A stretch of DNA of 64,000 nt from Flavobacterium limnophilum (GTDB lineage: Bacteria > Bacteroidota > Bacteroidia > Flavobacteriales > Flavobacteriaceae), in the NCBI RefSeq assembly GCF_027111315.2, contig NZ_CP114289.2:62001-126000 (forward strand). The letters are read 5' to 3'. The notes below the pieces were generated by a model. That model made no database searches, was not told where the DNA came from, and was given only the letters and a program-made list of their open reading frames with translations. The first letter of the stretch is position 1, and the number at the start of each line of letters is the position of its first letter. Shown one piece after another: positions 46,819 through 57,214 of the stretch. A program made the translations under genes and the position numbers.

Positions 46819-49239
46819 ATGAGAAAAATAGTTACAGTCCTTTTATTGTTGTTTGTCCTTTTTCAATCGGCGGCATTGCGTGCGCAAGATTTGTTGAAAG
46901 GCACTGATTTGAGTACGGTGAAAGTCGATTATTTGTCGGATACCGAAATTGCCAAAGTAAAAGCACAGTTACAGGCCAACAATACCAGCATTGACCAAAT
47001 GGAAGCGATGGCTTTGGCCAAAGGAATGTCGGCCACCGAATTTGCCAAATTAAAAGTGCGTTTGGGGTCGTCATCCACCGCCACAGGAGTTTCAAGCAAG
47101 AACAATTTCGACGGGAATGATGAAGAGTTGGGTCGAAAACAGGAAAAAGTAGTCAACAAGAAGGTAAAAGACACCTTGAACTCACTGGTTTTTGGATCGG
47201 AATTGTTTGACAATCCGACCCTGAATTTTGAACCCAGTTCGAAATTGGCCACTCCGGTGAATTATATATTGGGACCAGGAGACGAACTGCAGGTCAGTGT
47301 TTACGGCGTGCAAGAATTTAATGCCAGTGTTCCCATTTCGGTCGAAGGGAAAGCCACGATTCAATATGTGGGACAAATTTCGGTTTCCGGAATGACCATT
47401 GAAGCCGCTACCCAGAAAATTAAAGGAGCGATTGCCAGGGTTTATAGCACCGTGCGATCGGGACAGTCGCAAGTTGGAGTGAGTTTGAGTCGCATCAGGA
47501 CCATAAAAGTAACCTTGATTGGCAGCAAGCAACCGGGTAATTATTCGGTTTCTTCCTTGGCCACGGTTTACAATGCCTTGTTTTTGGGTGGAGGTCCCGG
47601 AAAAAACGGCAGTTACAGAAACATCGAGTTGTTGCGCAACAACAAAGTGTACAAGAATATTGATATCTACAAATTTTTGGTCAACGGCAACCAGTCGGAC
47701 AATGTGGGATTGAAAGACAATGACGTCATCCGGATTCCGGCCTACACACAAAGAGTCACTGTGGAAGGGCAGGTAAAACGTCCCGGTATTTTTGAGATGA
47801 AAACCGGGGAAACTTTCAAGGATTTATTGTCTTTCGCTTCGGGGTTCAACGAATTTGCCTATACGGCATCGGTAAACGTGTTGCAGAAAACCAATAAAGA
47901 ATTCAAGGTAAAAGACATCAAACAAGCTGAATTCGGAAGTTACAAGCCTCTTTCCGGCGATGTTTTTCGGGTTTCGAAGATTTTAAACCGATTTGAAAAC
48001 CGCATCAAAATTGAAGGAGCCGTTTTCAGGCCCAATACGTATTCTTTTTATGAAGGAATGCGCATTTCCGACCTGATCGCCCAAGCCGACGGATTAAAAG
48101 AAGATGCCTACACGAACAGGGCTACCATCGTTCGATTGAAACCCGACTTGACCACTGAAGCCGTCAACGTGAACTTGGCCAAAGTATTGACAGGAGATTC
48201 AGAAGCCAATATCCCTTTGCGTAAAGAAGATATCGTGACCGTATATTCCATTCTGGATTTTAGGGAGGAATATAAAGTGACCATTGATGGCGAAATCAAA
48301 AAACCCGGTGTTTATGACTATCAAGACAATTTGAGCCTGAACGATTTATTGGTGCAAGCCGGTGGATTGACCGGTTCGGCTTCGAAGAGAGTGGAAGTGG
48401 CGCGAATGATCAAATCGGACGAAATTGACGAGAATAATCCGAATAGAGTCCAATTGTTCAATCTGGAAATTACTTCCGGCAACAACGAGCAAATCAAGAA
48501 CTTTGCCTTGGAGCCTTTTGACGTGGTGAATATCCGCAGAATGGCCGTATATGAAAAGCCGGAGATGGTAACGATAACAGGAGCCGTCCATTATACCGGA
48601 AAATATGTTTTGGCCAACAAAAAGGAAAGGATACATGATGTTATCCAGCGTGCGGGAGGTTTGACTTCGGTAGCGAATTTGGACGGCGTGAAAATCAAGC
48701 GTCCCATCCAGGCCAAGCAGATTGAGGAATTGGAAAATATTGACTTGAATCTAGGGAAAAAAGACAGTGTTCAGAGTAAAGTGGTCAAAAAAATGAAAGA
48801 AGATCTAAAATATGCCACCATTCCCGTAGATTGGAGGAAAATAATCAAAGATCCCAACAACAAGACCAATGTAACCTTGTTTCCCGGTGACGAGATTGAA
48901 GTTTCGGTTTACAATGAAGGCGTGAAAGTATCGGGTAACGTGCTCTTGACCTCGGAGATTCCGTATAATGGCGGGAAAGGATTCAATTATTATTTGAATG
49001 CCGTTGGCGGTACCGACGCCAAGGGTTGGAAGAAAAAAGCCTACATCGTTTATCCGAACGGCCAGGCGGCGGTATCCAGCAGCTTCTTTTTTATACGTTC
49101 CTATCCCAAGGTATTGCCGGGTTCGCAAATCGTGGTTCCCGAGAAGCCGGAAACTAGAAAAATGAGTACAGGAGAGTGGGTTAGTATAGGTAGTGTAATT
49201 ACGAGTATTGCTTTATTGATAGTTACCTCATTTAAATAG
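46819..49239 (+). CDS. Large multi-SLBB polysaccharide export protein, module 3
   Basis: An 806-residue secreted or outer-membrane protein. Seen: a Sec signal peptide (MRKIVTVLLLLFVLFQSAALRAQ); a low-complexity region to about residue 140; a Poly_export domain (about 148-225, YILGPGDELQVSVYGVQEFN); at least five SLBB-type units (for example KVTLIGSKQPGNYSV, RVTVEGQVKRPGIFEM, KIEGAVFRPNTYSF, KVTIDGEIKKPGVYDY and VTITGAVHYTGKYV); and a C-terminal hydrophobic helix. It is three times longer than the Wza-like proteins at 28407 and 37004. It is expected to form the export channel of the second cluster, with the Wzz-like protein next to it. Confidence 0.9.
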   Translation: MRKIVTVLLLLFVLFQSAALRAQDLLKGTDLSTVKVDYLSDTEIAKVKAQLQANNTSIDQMEAMALAKGMSATEFAKLKVRLGSSSTATGVSSKNNFDGNDEELGRKQEKVVNKKVKDTLNSLVFGSELFDNPTLNFEPSSKLATPVNYILGPGDELQVSVYGVQEFNASVPISVEGKATIQYVGQISVSGMTIEAATQKIKGAIARVYSTVRSGQSQVGVSLSRIRTIKVTLIGSKQPGNYSVSSLATVYNALFLGGGPGKNGSYRNIELLRNNKVYKNIDIYKFLVNGNQSDNVGLKDNDVIRIPAYTQRVTVEGQVKRPGIFEMKTGETFKDLLSFASGFNEFAYTASVNVLQKTNKEFKVKDIKQAEFGSYKPLSGDVFRVSKILNRFENRIKIEGAVFRPNTYSFYEGMRISDLIAQADGLKEDAYTNRATIVRLKPDLTTEAVNVNLAKVLTGDSEANIPLRKEDIVTVYSILDFREEYKVTIDGEIKKPGVYDYQDNLSLNDLLVQAGGLTGSASKRVEVARMIKSDEIDENNPNRVQLFNLEITSGNNEQIKNFALEPFDVVNIRRMAVYEKPEMVTITGAVHYTGKYVLANKKERIHDVIQRAGGLTSVANLDGVKIKRPIQAKQIEELENIDLNLGKKDSVQSKVVKKMKEDLKYATIPVDWRKIIKDPNNKTNVTLFPGDEIEVSVYNEGVKVSGNVLLTSEIPYNGGKGFNYYLNAVGGTDAKGWKKKAYIVYPNGQAAVSSSFFFIRSYPKVLPGSQIVVPEKPETRKMSTGEWVSIGSVITSIALLIVTSFK

Positions 49240-49304
49240 GATATATCTGTTAGGAGAATACAGATTGCGGAAAGCAGATAATAGTTTATAAGCGAGAAAT
49301 AAAT

Positions 49305-50369
49305 ATGGCAAGCGAACAACAAAGACAGGACGAAATTTCCTTAAAGGAATTAATTGAGAAAGGCAAGGAATGGTTTTCTTATTTGCTAACGCAATGGAAA
49401 ATCATTGTGTTGGCAGGTTTTATTGGAGCTGTTCTTGGCTTGACCTATTCTTTCATGAAAAAACCCATTTACACCGCTACCTTGACTTTTGCCTTGGAAG
49501 ACGAAAAACCGGGAGGAGGATTGGGCGGCGCCTTGGGCTTGGCGAGTTCTTTTGGATTTGATTTGGGAGGAAGCGGTGGCAGTATTTTTTCGGGATCCAA
49601 TTTGACGCAGTTGTTCAAATCCAGAAAAATGGTGGAGCAGACCTTGTTGATGCCTGTTGTGGTTAACAACAAAACAATTTCTTTGGCTGAAATGTACATA
49701 CAAAATTCAAAATGGCGAGAAGGTTGGGAGAAAGATGCCAGATTCAAAAGCATTCAATTTCTGCCGAATCCCAGTCGGAATTATTTCACCCGCGTACATG
49801 ACAGTATTTTTGGAGTTATTTACAAGAATTTGTCCGGATCATTGACAGTTGGGCAAAAAGACAAGAAGATAGACATCCTTAGTATAGATGTTTCCTCTAC
49901 CAACGAATTATTCTCCAAGTATTTTTGTGAAGCCTTGGCCCGGCAAGTGGGACAATTTTATGTTGCGACCAAAACCAAAAAAGCAAGAGCCAACATGGCC
50001 ATTTTGCAAAAACAGACCGACTCGATTCGTGGTGAATTGAATGGAGCCATTACAGGAGTTGCCGTTGCCAACGACAACACCTTCAATTTGAATCCTGCAC
50101 TGAATGTGCGTCGTGCGCCATCAGCAAGAAGGCAGGTCGATGTGCAGGCCAATACGGCTATTTTAACTGAATTGGTAAAGCAGACCGAATTAGCCAAAGT
50201 GACTTTGCGAAAAGAGACGCCTTTGATACAAGTTATTGATAGGCCTATATTGCCATTACCTAAAGAGCGATTTGGTAAAGCTAAAGGAATTGTAATGGGA
50301 GGGTTTTTAGTGGGGTTTTTGGTGGCATTCAGTTTGATTATGAGGAGGGTTTTTAAAGAAATTATTTAA
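49305..50369 (+). CDS. Wzz-like chain-length determinant without kinase domain
   Basis: A 354-residue inner-membrane protein. Membrane segment 1 (IIVLAGFIGAVLGLTYSF) lies at about 33-50, followed by a glycine-rich stretch (GGGLGGALGLASSFGFDLGG). A periplasmic Wzz domain and coiled coil come next, then the proline motif before segment 2 (IDRPILPLPKERFGKAKG) and segment 2 (IVMGGFLVGFLVAFSLIM). No Walker motifs are present, so it would need a separate kinase or act without one. It pairs with the SLBB protein upstream and forms the third export module. Confidence 0.88.
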   Translation: MASEQQRQDEISLKELIEKGKEWFSYLLTQWKIIVLAGFIGAVLGLTYSFMKKPIYTATLTFALEDEKPGGGLGGALGLASSFGFDLGGSGGSIFSGSNLTQLFKSRKMVEQTLLMPVVVNNKTISLAEMYIQNSKWREGWEKDARFKSIQFLPNPSRNYFTRVHDSIFGVIYKNLSGSLTVGQKDKKIDILSIDVSSTNELFSKYFCEALARQVGQFYVATKTKKARANMAILQKQTDSIRGELNGAITGVAVANDNTFNLNPALNVRRAPSARRQVDVQANTAILTELVKQTELAKVTLRKETPLIQVIDRPILPLPKERFGKAKGIVMGGFLVGFLVAFSLIMRRVFKEII

Positions 50370-50479
50370 AAAACGGAGTTGTTTTTTATTACTATTAAAG
50401 TTAAAGTATTAAAAATATTTCATAGGGTTATTTGCCTTAAATCAACTTGGATGGAAATTATTAAAAAGTTTAGGATTAA

Positions 50480-51829
50480 ATGATAAAAAAATATTTTAAT
50501 AATTATAATCTGGATAGAACACAAAAGGCAAATTTAAACACTATTTTATCACTATTTTTTAGGGGAGGTAGCATCTTGTTGCAATTTGCATTAATCCCAT
50601 TGACTATTGATTATATTAAGCCTGATGTTTATGGAGTATGGCTTACTTTGTCATCCCTTGTTGGATGGGTTGCCATGTTTGATATTGGTATTGCGAATGG
50701 TTTAAAGAATAGGCTTTCCGAGAGTTTGGCCAATAAAGACATCGAGAAAGCCAGAATATATGTAAGTACAACCTATGTTATAATCGGAACAATTGCGTGT
50801 ATGCTAATAGGCTTGTATTTTATATTATATAATTTATTTGACTGGCAGGCTATATTCAATTCTCGTTTTATTCCAGAATCTGAATTGAAAAACGTTGTTA
50901 CAATAGTTTCTTTATTTTTTTTATTGAAATTTATAACGGATATCGTTAATGTGGTTGCGGCTTCTTTTCAAATGGTTTCGGTCAGTTCCATATTGCTGTT
51001 CATTAGTAATCTTGGATTGACCATTTCGGTTTGGATTTTGACAAAAACCACGAACGGGAATTTAATTTTGTTGGCATTGTACTTGTCGGGTATTCCTTTT
51101 TTAATCTCCCTAGTATCGAATTTTTATCTTTTTAGAAGCCAGTTTAAGCTGGTCAAGCCCTCTTTTAAATACGTTGATCTAAAATATTCGAAAAGCATTA
51201 TTAGTTTAGGTTCCCAATTTTTTATTTTGCAGATTATAGGTTTAATAATCTTTCAGACCGACAATATTTTAATAGCCCAATTTTTCAGTCCGGCCGAAGT
51301 GACCAATTTTAATATTGCTTATAAATATTACAGTATTGTAACCATTTTATTCACTATTTTATTAACACCCTATTGGACTGCTTTTACCGAGGCTTATCAT
51401 AGTAAAGATTTTAACTGGATAAAGTTGAGCATTAAAAAACTTCGAGTGTATTGGGGATTAAGTGTCCTTGTTTTGGCAATTATGCTTATTGTTGCAAATT
51501 TCATAATAAAATTATGGATTGGTGATGCAGTCCAAATATCATTTTCCTTGTCCTTGTCTATTTGTGCCTATATTGCTGTAAGTAATTGGAATGCTATTTT
51601 TGCCAATTTTTCAAATGGAGTGGGTAAATTGAGAGTACAGATTTTATATGCAATTATTATGGGGATTGTCAATATACCATTGAGTTTTATCTTGGTTAAA
51701 ATATTTGGTTTGGGAACTTTTGCCATGCCTCTTTCCAACTTTATTTGTTTGATTTTTGGGGGAGTTATCAGTTATATTCAATATTTTAAAATAATTAGAG
51801 AAAAAGCAACCGGGATTTGGAATAAATAA
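50480..51829 (+). CDS. wzx: Wzx-type polysaccharide flippase, second cluster
   Basis: A 449-residue membrane protein of the MOP superfamily with about twelve hydrophobic segments. Seen: ILLQFALIPLTIDYIKPDVY near the start and the VWLTLSSLVGWVAMFDIGIA segment typical of Wzx/RfbX. It starts a strongly AT-rich block that continues to the end of the cluster. It moves the lipid-linked repeat unit of the second polysaccharide. It is not close to the flippase at 17499 (only general family likeness). Confidence 0.88.
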   Translation: MIKKYFNNYNLDRTQKANLNTILSLFFRGGSILLQFALIPLTIDYIKPDVYGVWLTLSSLVGWVAMFDIGIANGLKNRLSESLANKDIEKARIYVSTTYVIIGTIACMLIGLYFILYNLFDWQAIFNSRFIPESELKNVVTIVSLFFLLKFITDIVNVVAASFQMVSVSSILLFISNLGLTISVWILTKTTNGNLILLALYLSGIPFLISLVSNFYLFRSQFKLVKPSFKYVDLKYSKSIISLGSQFFILQIIGLIIFQTDNILIAQFFSPAEVTNFNIAYKYYSIVTILFTILLTPYWTAFTEAYHSKDFNWIKLSIKKLRVYWGLSVLVLAIMLIVANFIIKLWIGDAVQISFSLSLSICAYIAVSNWNAIFANFSNGVGKLRVQILYAIIMGIVNIPLSFILVKIFGLGTFAMPLSNFICLIFGGVISYIQYFKIIREKATGIWNK

Positions 51830-51851
51830 CAATTAGACATCTCAATACATA

Positions 51852-52955
51852 ATGAAAATACAATACGATCATCAAATATTTACCCAACAACAATTTGGAG
51901 GCATTTCAAGATATTTTTACGAATTAATTAAAAGATTTGAAGGTACTGAAAACAGCTGTGACGTGGCATTGCTTTTGTCCAATAATGCTTATTACAACCA
52001 AGATGTAAATCCAAAATTAAGACCTTTTTTTCCTAATTCGAATTCAAGGATAACAAGTAAAATTTTTCGTACGGTCAATCAGCAAATCAGCAGCTATGTA
52101 GAAAAAAAGGGAGATTTTGATGTTTTTCATCCTACCTATTATGATGATTCTTTTATAGAAAAGATAAAAAAGAAACCTTTTGTGGTTACTTTTTATGATA
52201 TGATACACGAGAAGTTCTCTAATCAGTATGAGAATTTGAAATCGGACACCCAGATATTTGACAGCAAGAAACGGTTATTGAAACATTCGAGCAAAGTAAT
52301 TGCCATATCCGAAACTACTAAAAATGATATTATTGAAATTTTCAATATAGAGCCGTCAAAAATAGAAGTAGTTTATTTGGGTAATTCCTTGCAAAATTTT
52401 AATATAGGTGATTATCGTTTGGTAGCGGATAATTATGTTTTGTTTGTTGGAAATAGAGGGATTTATAAAAATTTTGATTTTTTTGTTACGACTATAGCCC
52501 AGATGTTAATTGATGCTGATTTAAAATTAATTTGTGCTGGTGGAGGTGATTTTTCGCCTCAGGAATTATTTTTAATACAATCGTTGAAACTAGAAAAGCG
52601 TGTTTTTTTCAAGAAAATAATTAATGATGATGTGTTGGCTAATTATTATGCACATGCTTTATTCTTTTGTTTTCCCAGTTTGTACGAAGGGTTTGGGATT
52701 CCTGTGTTAGAGTCTTTTGCTTGCGGTTGTCCTGCACTTTTGAGTAATGGAGGTTCATTACCCGAAGTTGGTGGAGATGCAGCCCTCTATTTTGATCCAA
52801 CCAATGCTGAGTCTTTGGCTAAATCTGTGGCTGAATTAATTAACAACGAATTCTTGCGACAAAATCTAAAAGAAAAAGGATTAGAACGATTGAAACAATT
52901 TTCGTGGGATACTACGTTTCTAGAAACAGTAGAAGTGTATCAGTCGGTTAAATAA
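51852..52955 (+). CDS. Glycosyltransferase family 4
   Basis: A 367-residue retaining GT-B enzyme. Seen: the acceptor-side start HQIFTQQQFGGISRYFYEL, FVGNRGIYKNFDFFV for donor binding, and the EX7E motif in YEGFGIPVLESFACGCP. The pattern is that of mannosyltransferase-like GT4 enzymes of O-antigen clusters. It lies 22 bases after wzx. Specificity unknown. Confidence 0.88.
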   Translation: MKIQYDHQIFTQQQFGGISRYFYELIKRFEGTENSCDVALLLSNNAYYNQDVNPKLRPFFPNSNSRITSKIFRTVNQQISSYVEKKGDFDVFHPTYYDDSFIEKIKKKPFVVTFYDMIHEKFSNQYENLKSDTQIFDSKKRLLKHSSKVIAISETTKNDIIEIFNIEPSKIEVVYLGNSLQNFNIGDYRLVADNYVLFVGNRGIYKNFDFFVTTIAQMLIDADLKLICAGGGDFSPQELFLIQSLKLEKRVFFKKIINDDVLANYYAHALFFCFPSLYEGFGIPVLESFACGCPALLSNGGSLPEVGGDAALYFDPTNAESLAKSVAELINNEFLRQNLKEKGLERLKQFSWDTTFLETVEVYQSVK

Positions 52956-52967
52956 AGACAGGAGATA

Positions 52968-53957
52968 ATGGAAGAAATAAATGTGAAAACAGCTTTTATA
53001 ACTGGAGTTAGTGGTCAGGATGGTGCTTATCTTTCTAAATTGCTATTAATGAAAGGGTATAGAGTTATTGGAATAACAAGAAGTCGTCATGAAGAAAACT
53101 TAGAAAACCTTAAAAAGCTAGGTATTGATAATGAGGTAATTATTCAGGAATGCGATTTGCTTGATATCTCTAGTATAATCAGTTTTATCAATACTTATAA
53201 ACCTGATGAAATGTATAATTTGGCAGCACAGAGTTCAGTAGGGCTGTCGTTTAAACAACCTATAGGTACTATCAATTTTAATATTATTTCAGTACTTAAC
53301 TTATTAGAAGCCATTCGGATTATAAAACCCGACGTTCGATTATATCAGGCATCGAGTAGTGAAATGTATGGTAAAGTATCTAATTTACCGGTTACTATAA
53401 ATACTCCAATGCACCCATTGAGTCCCTATGCCATATCCAAAGCTTCTGCACATTGGATTGTTGTCAATTATCGTGAATCGTATGGCTTGTTCGCTTGTAA
53501 TGGTGTTTTGTTTAATCATGAATCTTTTTTGAGATCTAATGGTTTTTTTGTTAAAAAGGTTTTACAAGAAACTGTTCGGAACAAGGATAATTCTGAGTGG
53601 GTTTTGAGGGTTGGCAGCATTGACATTAAAAGGGATTTTGGTTTTTCACCGAATTATGTTGAGGCTATGTGGTTGATGTTGCAAGCTGACAACGCCGATG
53701 ATTTTATTATTTGTTCAGGTAAGAGCATAACATTGCGATCCATTATTGAATATGTTTTTGAGAAACTCGGAGTTTCAAAAGATAAATTAGTAATCGATAG
53801 TGATTTTATGCGACCAACAGATATTGAAGATATTTATGGAGACAATTCTCCAGCCAAGAGAATATTAGGTTGGCAATATGATCTTGATTTTTATCAGGTT
53901 TTGGATATTTTGATCGAAGATGAATTAACTTTGTTTACGCAAAATAAATCTTGTTAA
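52968..53957 (+). CDS. GDP-mannose 4,6-dehydratase-family enzyme, divergent second copy
   Basis: A 329-residue short-chain enzyme with FITGVSGQDGAYLSKLLL, YNLAAQSSVGLSF, SSSEMYGK and SPYAISKASA (Tyr/Lys pair). It belongs to the GMD family but is 37 residues shorter than the gmd at 3646. In place of the [12 protein letters not shown] sugar-nucleotide signature it has NHESFLRSNGFFVKKV. It could be a GDP-mannose dehydratase for another 6-deoxysugar, or could use a different NDP-sugar. Together with the glycosyltransferases around it, it probably supplies a 6-deoxyhexose to the second polysaccharide. Confidence 0.8.
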   Translation: MEEINVKTAFITGVSGQDGAYLSKLLLMKGYRVIGITRSRHEENLENLKKLGIDNEVIIQECDLLDISSIISFINTYKPDEMYNLAAQSSVGLSFKQPIGTINFNIISVLNLLEAIRIIKPDVRLYQASSSEMYGKVSNLPVTINTPMHPLSPYAISKASAHWIVVNYRESYGLFACNGVLFNHESFLRSNGFFVKKVLQETVRNKDNSEWVLRVGSIDIKRDFGFSPNYVEAMWLMLQADNADDFIICSGKSITLRSIIEYVFEKLGVSKDKLVIDSDFMRPTDIEDIYGDNSPAKRILGWQYDLDFYQVLDILIEDELTLFTQNKSC

Positions 53958-54039
53958 ATATTGCAGCAGTTAATTATTCCTACTTCCAAAATTGTGTTTC
54001 TAATAGAAAAGAGCTTCCTTAAAATCTATTAATTGTATA

Positions 54040-54828
54040 ATGAAAAGAACTAAATTCCCTCTAATTTCAATAATTACAGTTTCGTACAATGCAGTGAGTA
54101 GTATTGAAGAAACCATTTTGAGTGTCATTAATCAGGATTTTGCTGATTATGAATATATTATTATTGATGGTGGTAGTACTGACGGCACTGTTGATATTAT
54201 AAAAAAATATCAAGACAAAATTACGCTTTGGATTTCGGAACCTGATAAAGGAATTTATGATGCTATGAATAAAGGGATTAATGTAGCTAAAGGAGAATGG
54301 TGTTATTTTATGAATGCTGGAGATTATTTTTATGATTTGAAGTTGTTGGCTAATGTTAATGAAAAATTAAAGGAGACGGAATATTCAGTTGTAGTGGGCA
54401 AGGTTGCCCTTTACGATAAAAGCAGTAATGTCTCGAAATATTTTCCTGAATTTAAGAACGATATTATTGATTATAAACCTAGATATTTATTTAATAGCCA
54501 TTTATGTCATCAGGCTCTATTGGTGAGAACGTTAACGTATAGATCTGTCGGGTGTTTTAATTTGGATTATAAGTTTTTTTCTGATTTTAATACTGTTTAT
54601 ACAATAATAGCTAATGAAAAGAGGTTTGAAAAAATCGATTTAGTAATTGCAAAATATAATTTAGACGGAGTTTCAGCAAATTATAAAAGTGCCATTAAAT
54701 TATTTTTGGAATCAGAAATAATATTGAAAAAATGCGGTGACACGTCATCTAGGTGTCTTTATTATTTGAGATTTATGCATATTGTCCTTTATTATCTTAA
54801 ATGTTTTTTTCTAAATAAGATCAAATAA
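54040..54828 (+). CDS. Glycosyltransferase family 2
   Basis: A 262-residue GT-A enzyme. Seen: ISIITVSYNAVSSIEETILS, IIDGGSTDGTVDII, SEPDKGIYDAMNKGIN and the metal-binding MNAGDYF. Related to the protein at 25309. It ends two bases before the polymerase gene at 54830, so the two are translationally close. Acceptor unknown. Confidence 0.88.
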   Translation: MKRTKFPLISIITVSYNAVSSIEETILSVINQDFADYEYIIIDGGSTDGTVDIIKKYQDKITLWISEPDKGIYDAMNKGINVAKGEWCYFMNAGDYFYDLKLLANVNEKLKETEYSVVVGKVALYDKSSNVSKYFPEFKNDIIDYKPRYLFNSHLCHQALLVRTLTYRSVGCFNLDYKFFSDFNTVYTIIANEKRFEKIDLVIAKYNLDGVSANYKSAIKLFLESEIILKKCGDTSSRCLYYLRFMHIVLYYLKCFFLNKIK

Positions 54829-54829
54829 A

Positions 54830-56002
54830 ATGCATATACCTATTTTAACTGATATTATTCCGCTTCATATTATTATTCTTGGTATTTTATTTTACATAAT
54901 TGTAGCTAGGTATCTTAAGAAGAGATTTTTTTTCCATGATTATTTTGATCCAACTATATTGATTTTTTTTCAAATAGTTTTTACTTTTTTTGTATTAACA
55001 TTTTTAGGTTTAATAAATTTAGGCCATTTTTTTTCTTTTGTTGTTTTTTGTTGGATCATACTGTATTTTGATAAAACCCGATTAAAAATATATTCGTATG
55101 TTCTTATTAATGAAAAAATATGGTTAGAATTTGCTTCTTTTTTATTTTTAATTGTTTGTAGCATGAATCTTTATTTGTTTTTCACAAAAGGATTTTTACT
55201 TTTTCAGGATGATATAGGAAATGCAAAACAAGAATTTTACCAAGGTGCAGGAATATTCAAAAGAATAAATCAATTGGCTGTTCCAATTATTGGATTATCG
55301 TCATTTTATTATTGGTATCAAGGAAAAAAATATTTAGCTTCAATTTTTATGTTTTTTTCAGCCTTTTTGCTTTTGACTTTAGGTTCAAAATCTGCCTTAA
55401 TAGATATTATGTTTGTATTTGGAGCATACTCAAGATTTAAAAAAATAGAAATCAATTATGCGAAAATGATGCCTATTTTGATAGGATTATTCATGTCGTC
55501 TTTATTTTTATTTTATTTGATTTATGGAGATTCCTTTATGGGAGATTTTGCATACAGAATTATTGCATTTAGCGATGGGCCTGTTTATTATTTTTATGGT
55601 AATTTATCTAAATATATTAATTATCCCATCAGTTATATGTTTGATTCCATGTTTGTAGGAATGAGAATTTATGGTAATTTGCACTTTAGTTCATTGGGAC
55701 CATTAATAAATTCATTATATTTTAATTATGATAGCGATTTGGTAGGGCCTAATCCTCAAATTTTTGTTGAAGCAGATGTAATGGCTAAAAATTTTTATTT
55801 TTTCTATTATGTCATTGTTGGTTTTATTTTTATTATTGGTAGAAAATTAACGGCAACTCCTTTTTCTTTTCTTTTAATGAATTCATTTATTGCGCCATTG
55901 TTAATCGATACTCAATATGCATTTTCTAATTTGTTTTCATTGTTGATTTTGTTTGTAATTTTCTTTTTTTATTTTATTTCTAAAAAAATCTTTTTGTTGT
56001 GA
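54830..56002 (+). CDS. wzy: Wzy-like oligosaccharide repeat-unit polymerase
   Basis: A 390-residue very hydrophobic protein with about ten to eleven membrane segments. It has a long loop before the last segments, as in O-antigen polymerases (for example GLINLGHFFSFVVFCWIILY and FFSAFLLLTLGSKSALIDIMF). Sequence conservation in Wzy is low, so the call rests on topology and context: glycosyltransferases on both sides and wzx upstream. Its TGA overlaps the GTG start of the next gene. Confidence 0.78.
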   Translation: MHIPILTDIIPLHIIILGILFYIIVARYLKKRFFFHDYFDPTILIFFQIVFTFFVLTFLGLINLGHFFSFVVFCWIILYFDKTRLKIYSYVLINEKIWLEFASFLFLIVCSMNLYLFFTKGFLLFQDDIGNAKQEFYQGAGIFKRINQLAVPIIGLSSFYYWYQGKKYLASIFMFFSAFLLLTLGSKSALIDIMFVFGAYSRFKKIEINYAKMMPILIGLFMSSLFLFYLIYGDSFMGDFAYRIIAFSDGPVYYFYGNLSKYINYPISYMFDSMFVGMRIYGNLHFSSLGPLINSLYFNYDSDLVGPNPQIFVEADVMAKNFYFFYYVIVGFIFIIGRKLTATPFSFLLMNSFIAPLLIDTQYAFSNLFSLLILFVIFFFYFISKKIFLL

Positions 56003-57069
56003 TTGATAAAAGAAAAATAGTTTACTTAGGGTTTAATAGTATGTTTGGGCATAAACGTGGAGTCGAAAATGTAATTCATTTTCAATCTCAGGCAAGCCCA
56101 TCAAATGTAAATTATTATTTGCATTGGGATTTTAAAACAAGTGTAAAGAGATATGAGAAATTGATTTGTATCGGAGTCAAGAAAAATCGATTTTGGTTTA
56201 TTACGTTGAATATTATTTTAATAAAACTTAGAAAAAGAAATGATTTTTTTTTCATCCATTCTCACAATCCTTTGATGAGTATAATGAGTTTGTATCAAAG
56301 TAATTTATTTACTGTTCATGATGCATTATATTATTTGACAAATGCCAGGGGATATAGGTTAAATAAATTTTTTTTTTTATTGGAAAAAATTCTTTATCTG
56401 CGTTGTGTCAATATTCATTTTATTTCGGATTATGCAAAAAAAATGAGTTTATATAGAAAGAAAAATAATTTCATAATAATTCCAAATACTTCTCATTTTG
56501 AAAAATACAATATAAATGATGAACTTCCAACTAATTTAAGAGTATTCAAAGAAGATGTTATGAAGGTTTTTACTGTAAGAAGTATTGAGGAAAGAGCTTT
56601 AATAAATCTAATTATTGAAATTGCTATTAGGTTAAAAGAGGTCAAAATTGAATTTTTAATTGCTGGAAAAGGACCTTTATTAGATTTTTATCAAAAAAGA
56701 GTAAAGGAATTACAATTGGAAAATGTGACACTTTTAGGATTTGTTTCTGATAATGATTTGATTCAATATTATAGAAATTGTGATTTAGTTTTGATTCCTG
56801 CAGCTTACGGTGAAGGTTTCGGATTGCCAATAATTGAGGGATATTTGTTTGATAAACCGGTCATTTCATCTAATGCCTGTGCTATTCCTGATGTAATTAT
56901 TTCAGATGATTTTCTATTTGAGAATAATGTCGAGAGTCTTATAGATAGAATAGATTATTTAAGGTATAAAAGTAAATATAATTATAGGAGTTATTACGAT
57001 GAATATTTTTCCAATAAAGTTATAATTTCTAAAATGAGTAGATTATATAATGAAATTATGCTTGATTAG
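55999..57069 (+). CDS. Glycosyltransferase family 4
   Basis: A 356-residue GT-B enzyme starting at GTG 55999, which overlaps the TGA of the polymerase gene (GTGA), a sign of translational coupling. Seen: IVYLGFNSMFGHKRGVENVI at the start, VFTVRSIEERALINLIIE and FLIAGKGPLLDF in the donor domain, and the EX7E motif in YGEGFGLPIIEGYLFDKP. Strongly AT-rich. Specificity unknown. Confidence 0.86.
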   Translation: MIDKRKIVYLGFNSMFGHKRGVENVIHFQSQASPSNVNYYLHWDFKTSVKRYEKLICIGVKKNRFWFITLNIILIKLRKRNDFFFIHSHNPLMSIMSLYQSNLFTVHDALYYLTNARGYRLNKFFFLLEKILYLRCVNIHFISDYAKKMSLYRKKNNFIIIPNTSHFEKYNINDELPTNLRVFKEDVMKVFTVRSIEERALINLIIEIAIRLKEVKIEFLIAGKGPLLDFYQKRVKELQLENVTLLGFVSDNDLIQYYRNCDLVLIPAAYGEGFGLPIIEGYLFDKPVISSNACAIPDVIISDDFLFENNVESLIDRIDYLRYKSKYNYRSYYDEYFSNKVIISKMSRLYNEIMLD

Positions 57070-57214
57070 GGAGACAGGTGTAAATGATTTAAAATTTTTT
57101 GCAGATAAAAAAACTTTTTGAAATTTATAAAAAGAGTAGTAATAAATGGAGGTGGTTTTATAAAAAAGAAATTAAATAAAGGAATATCATAACATCTTCT
57201 TTTGAAAAAAAATT

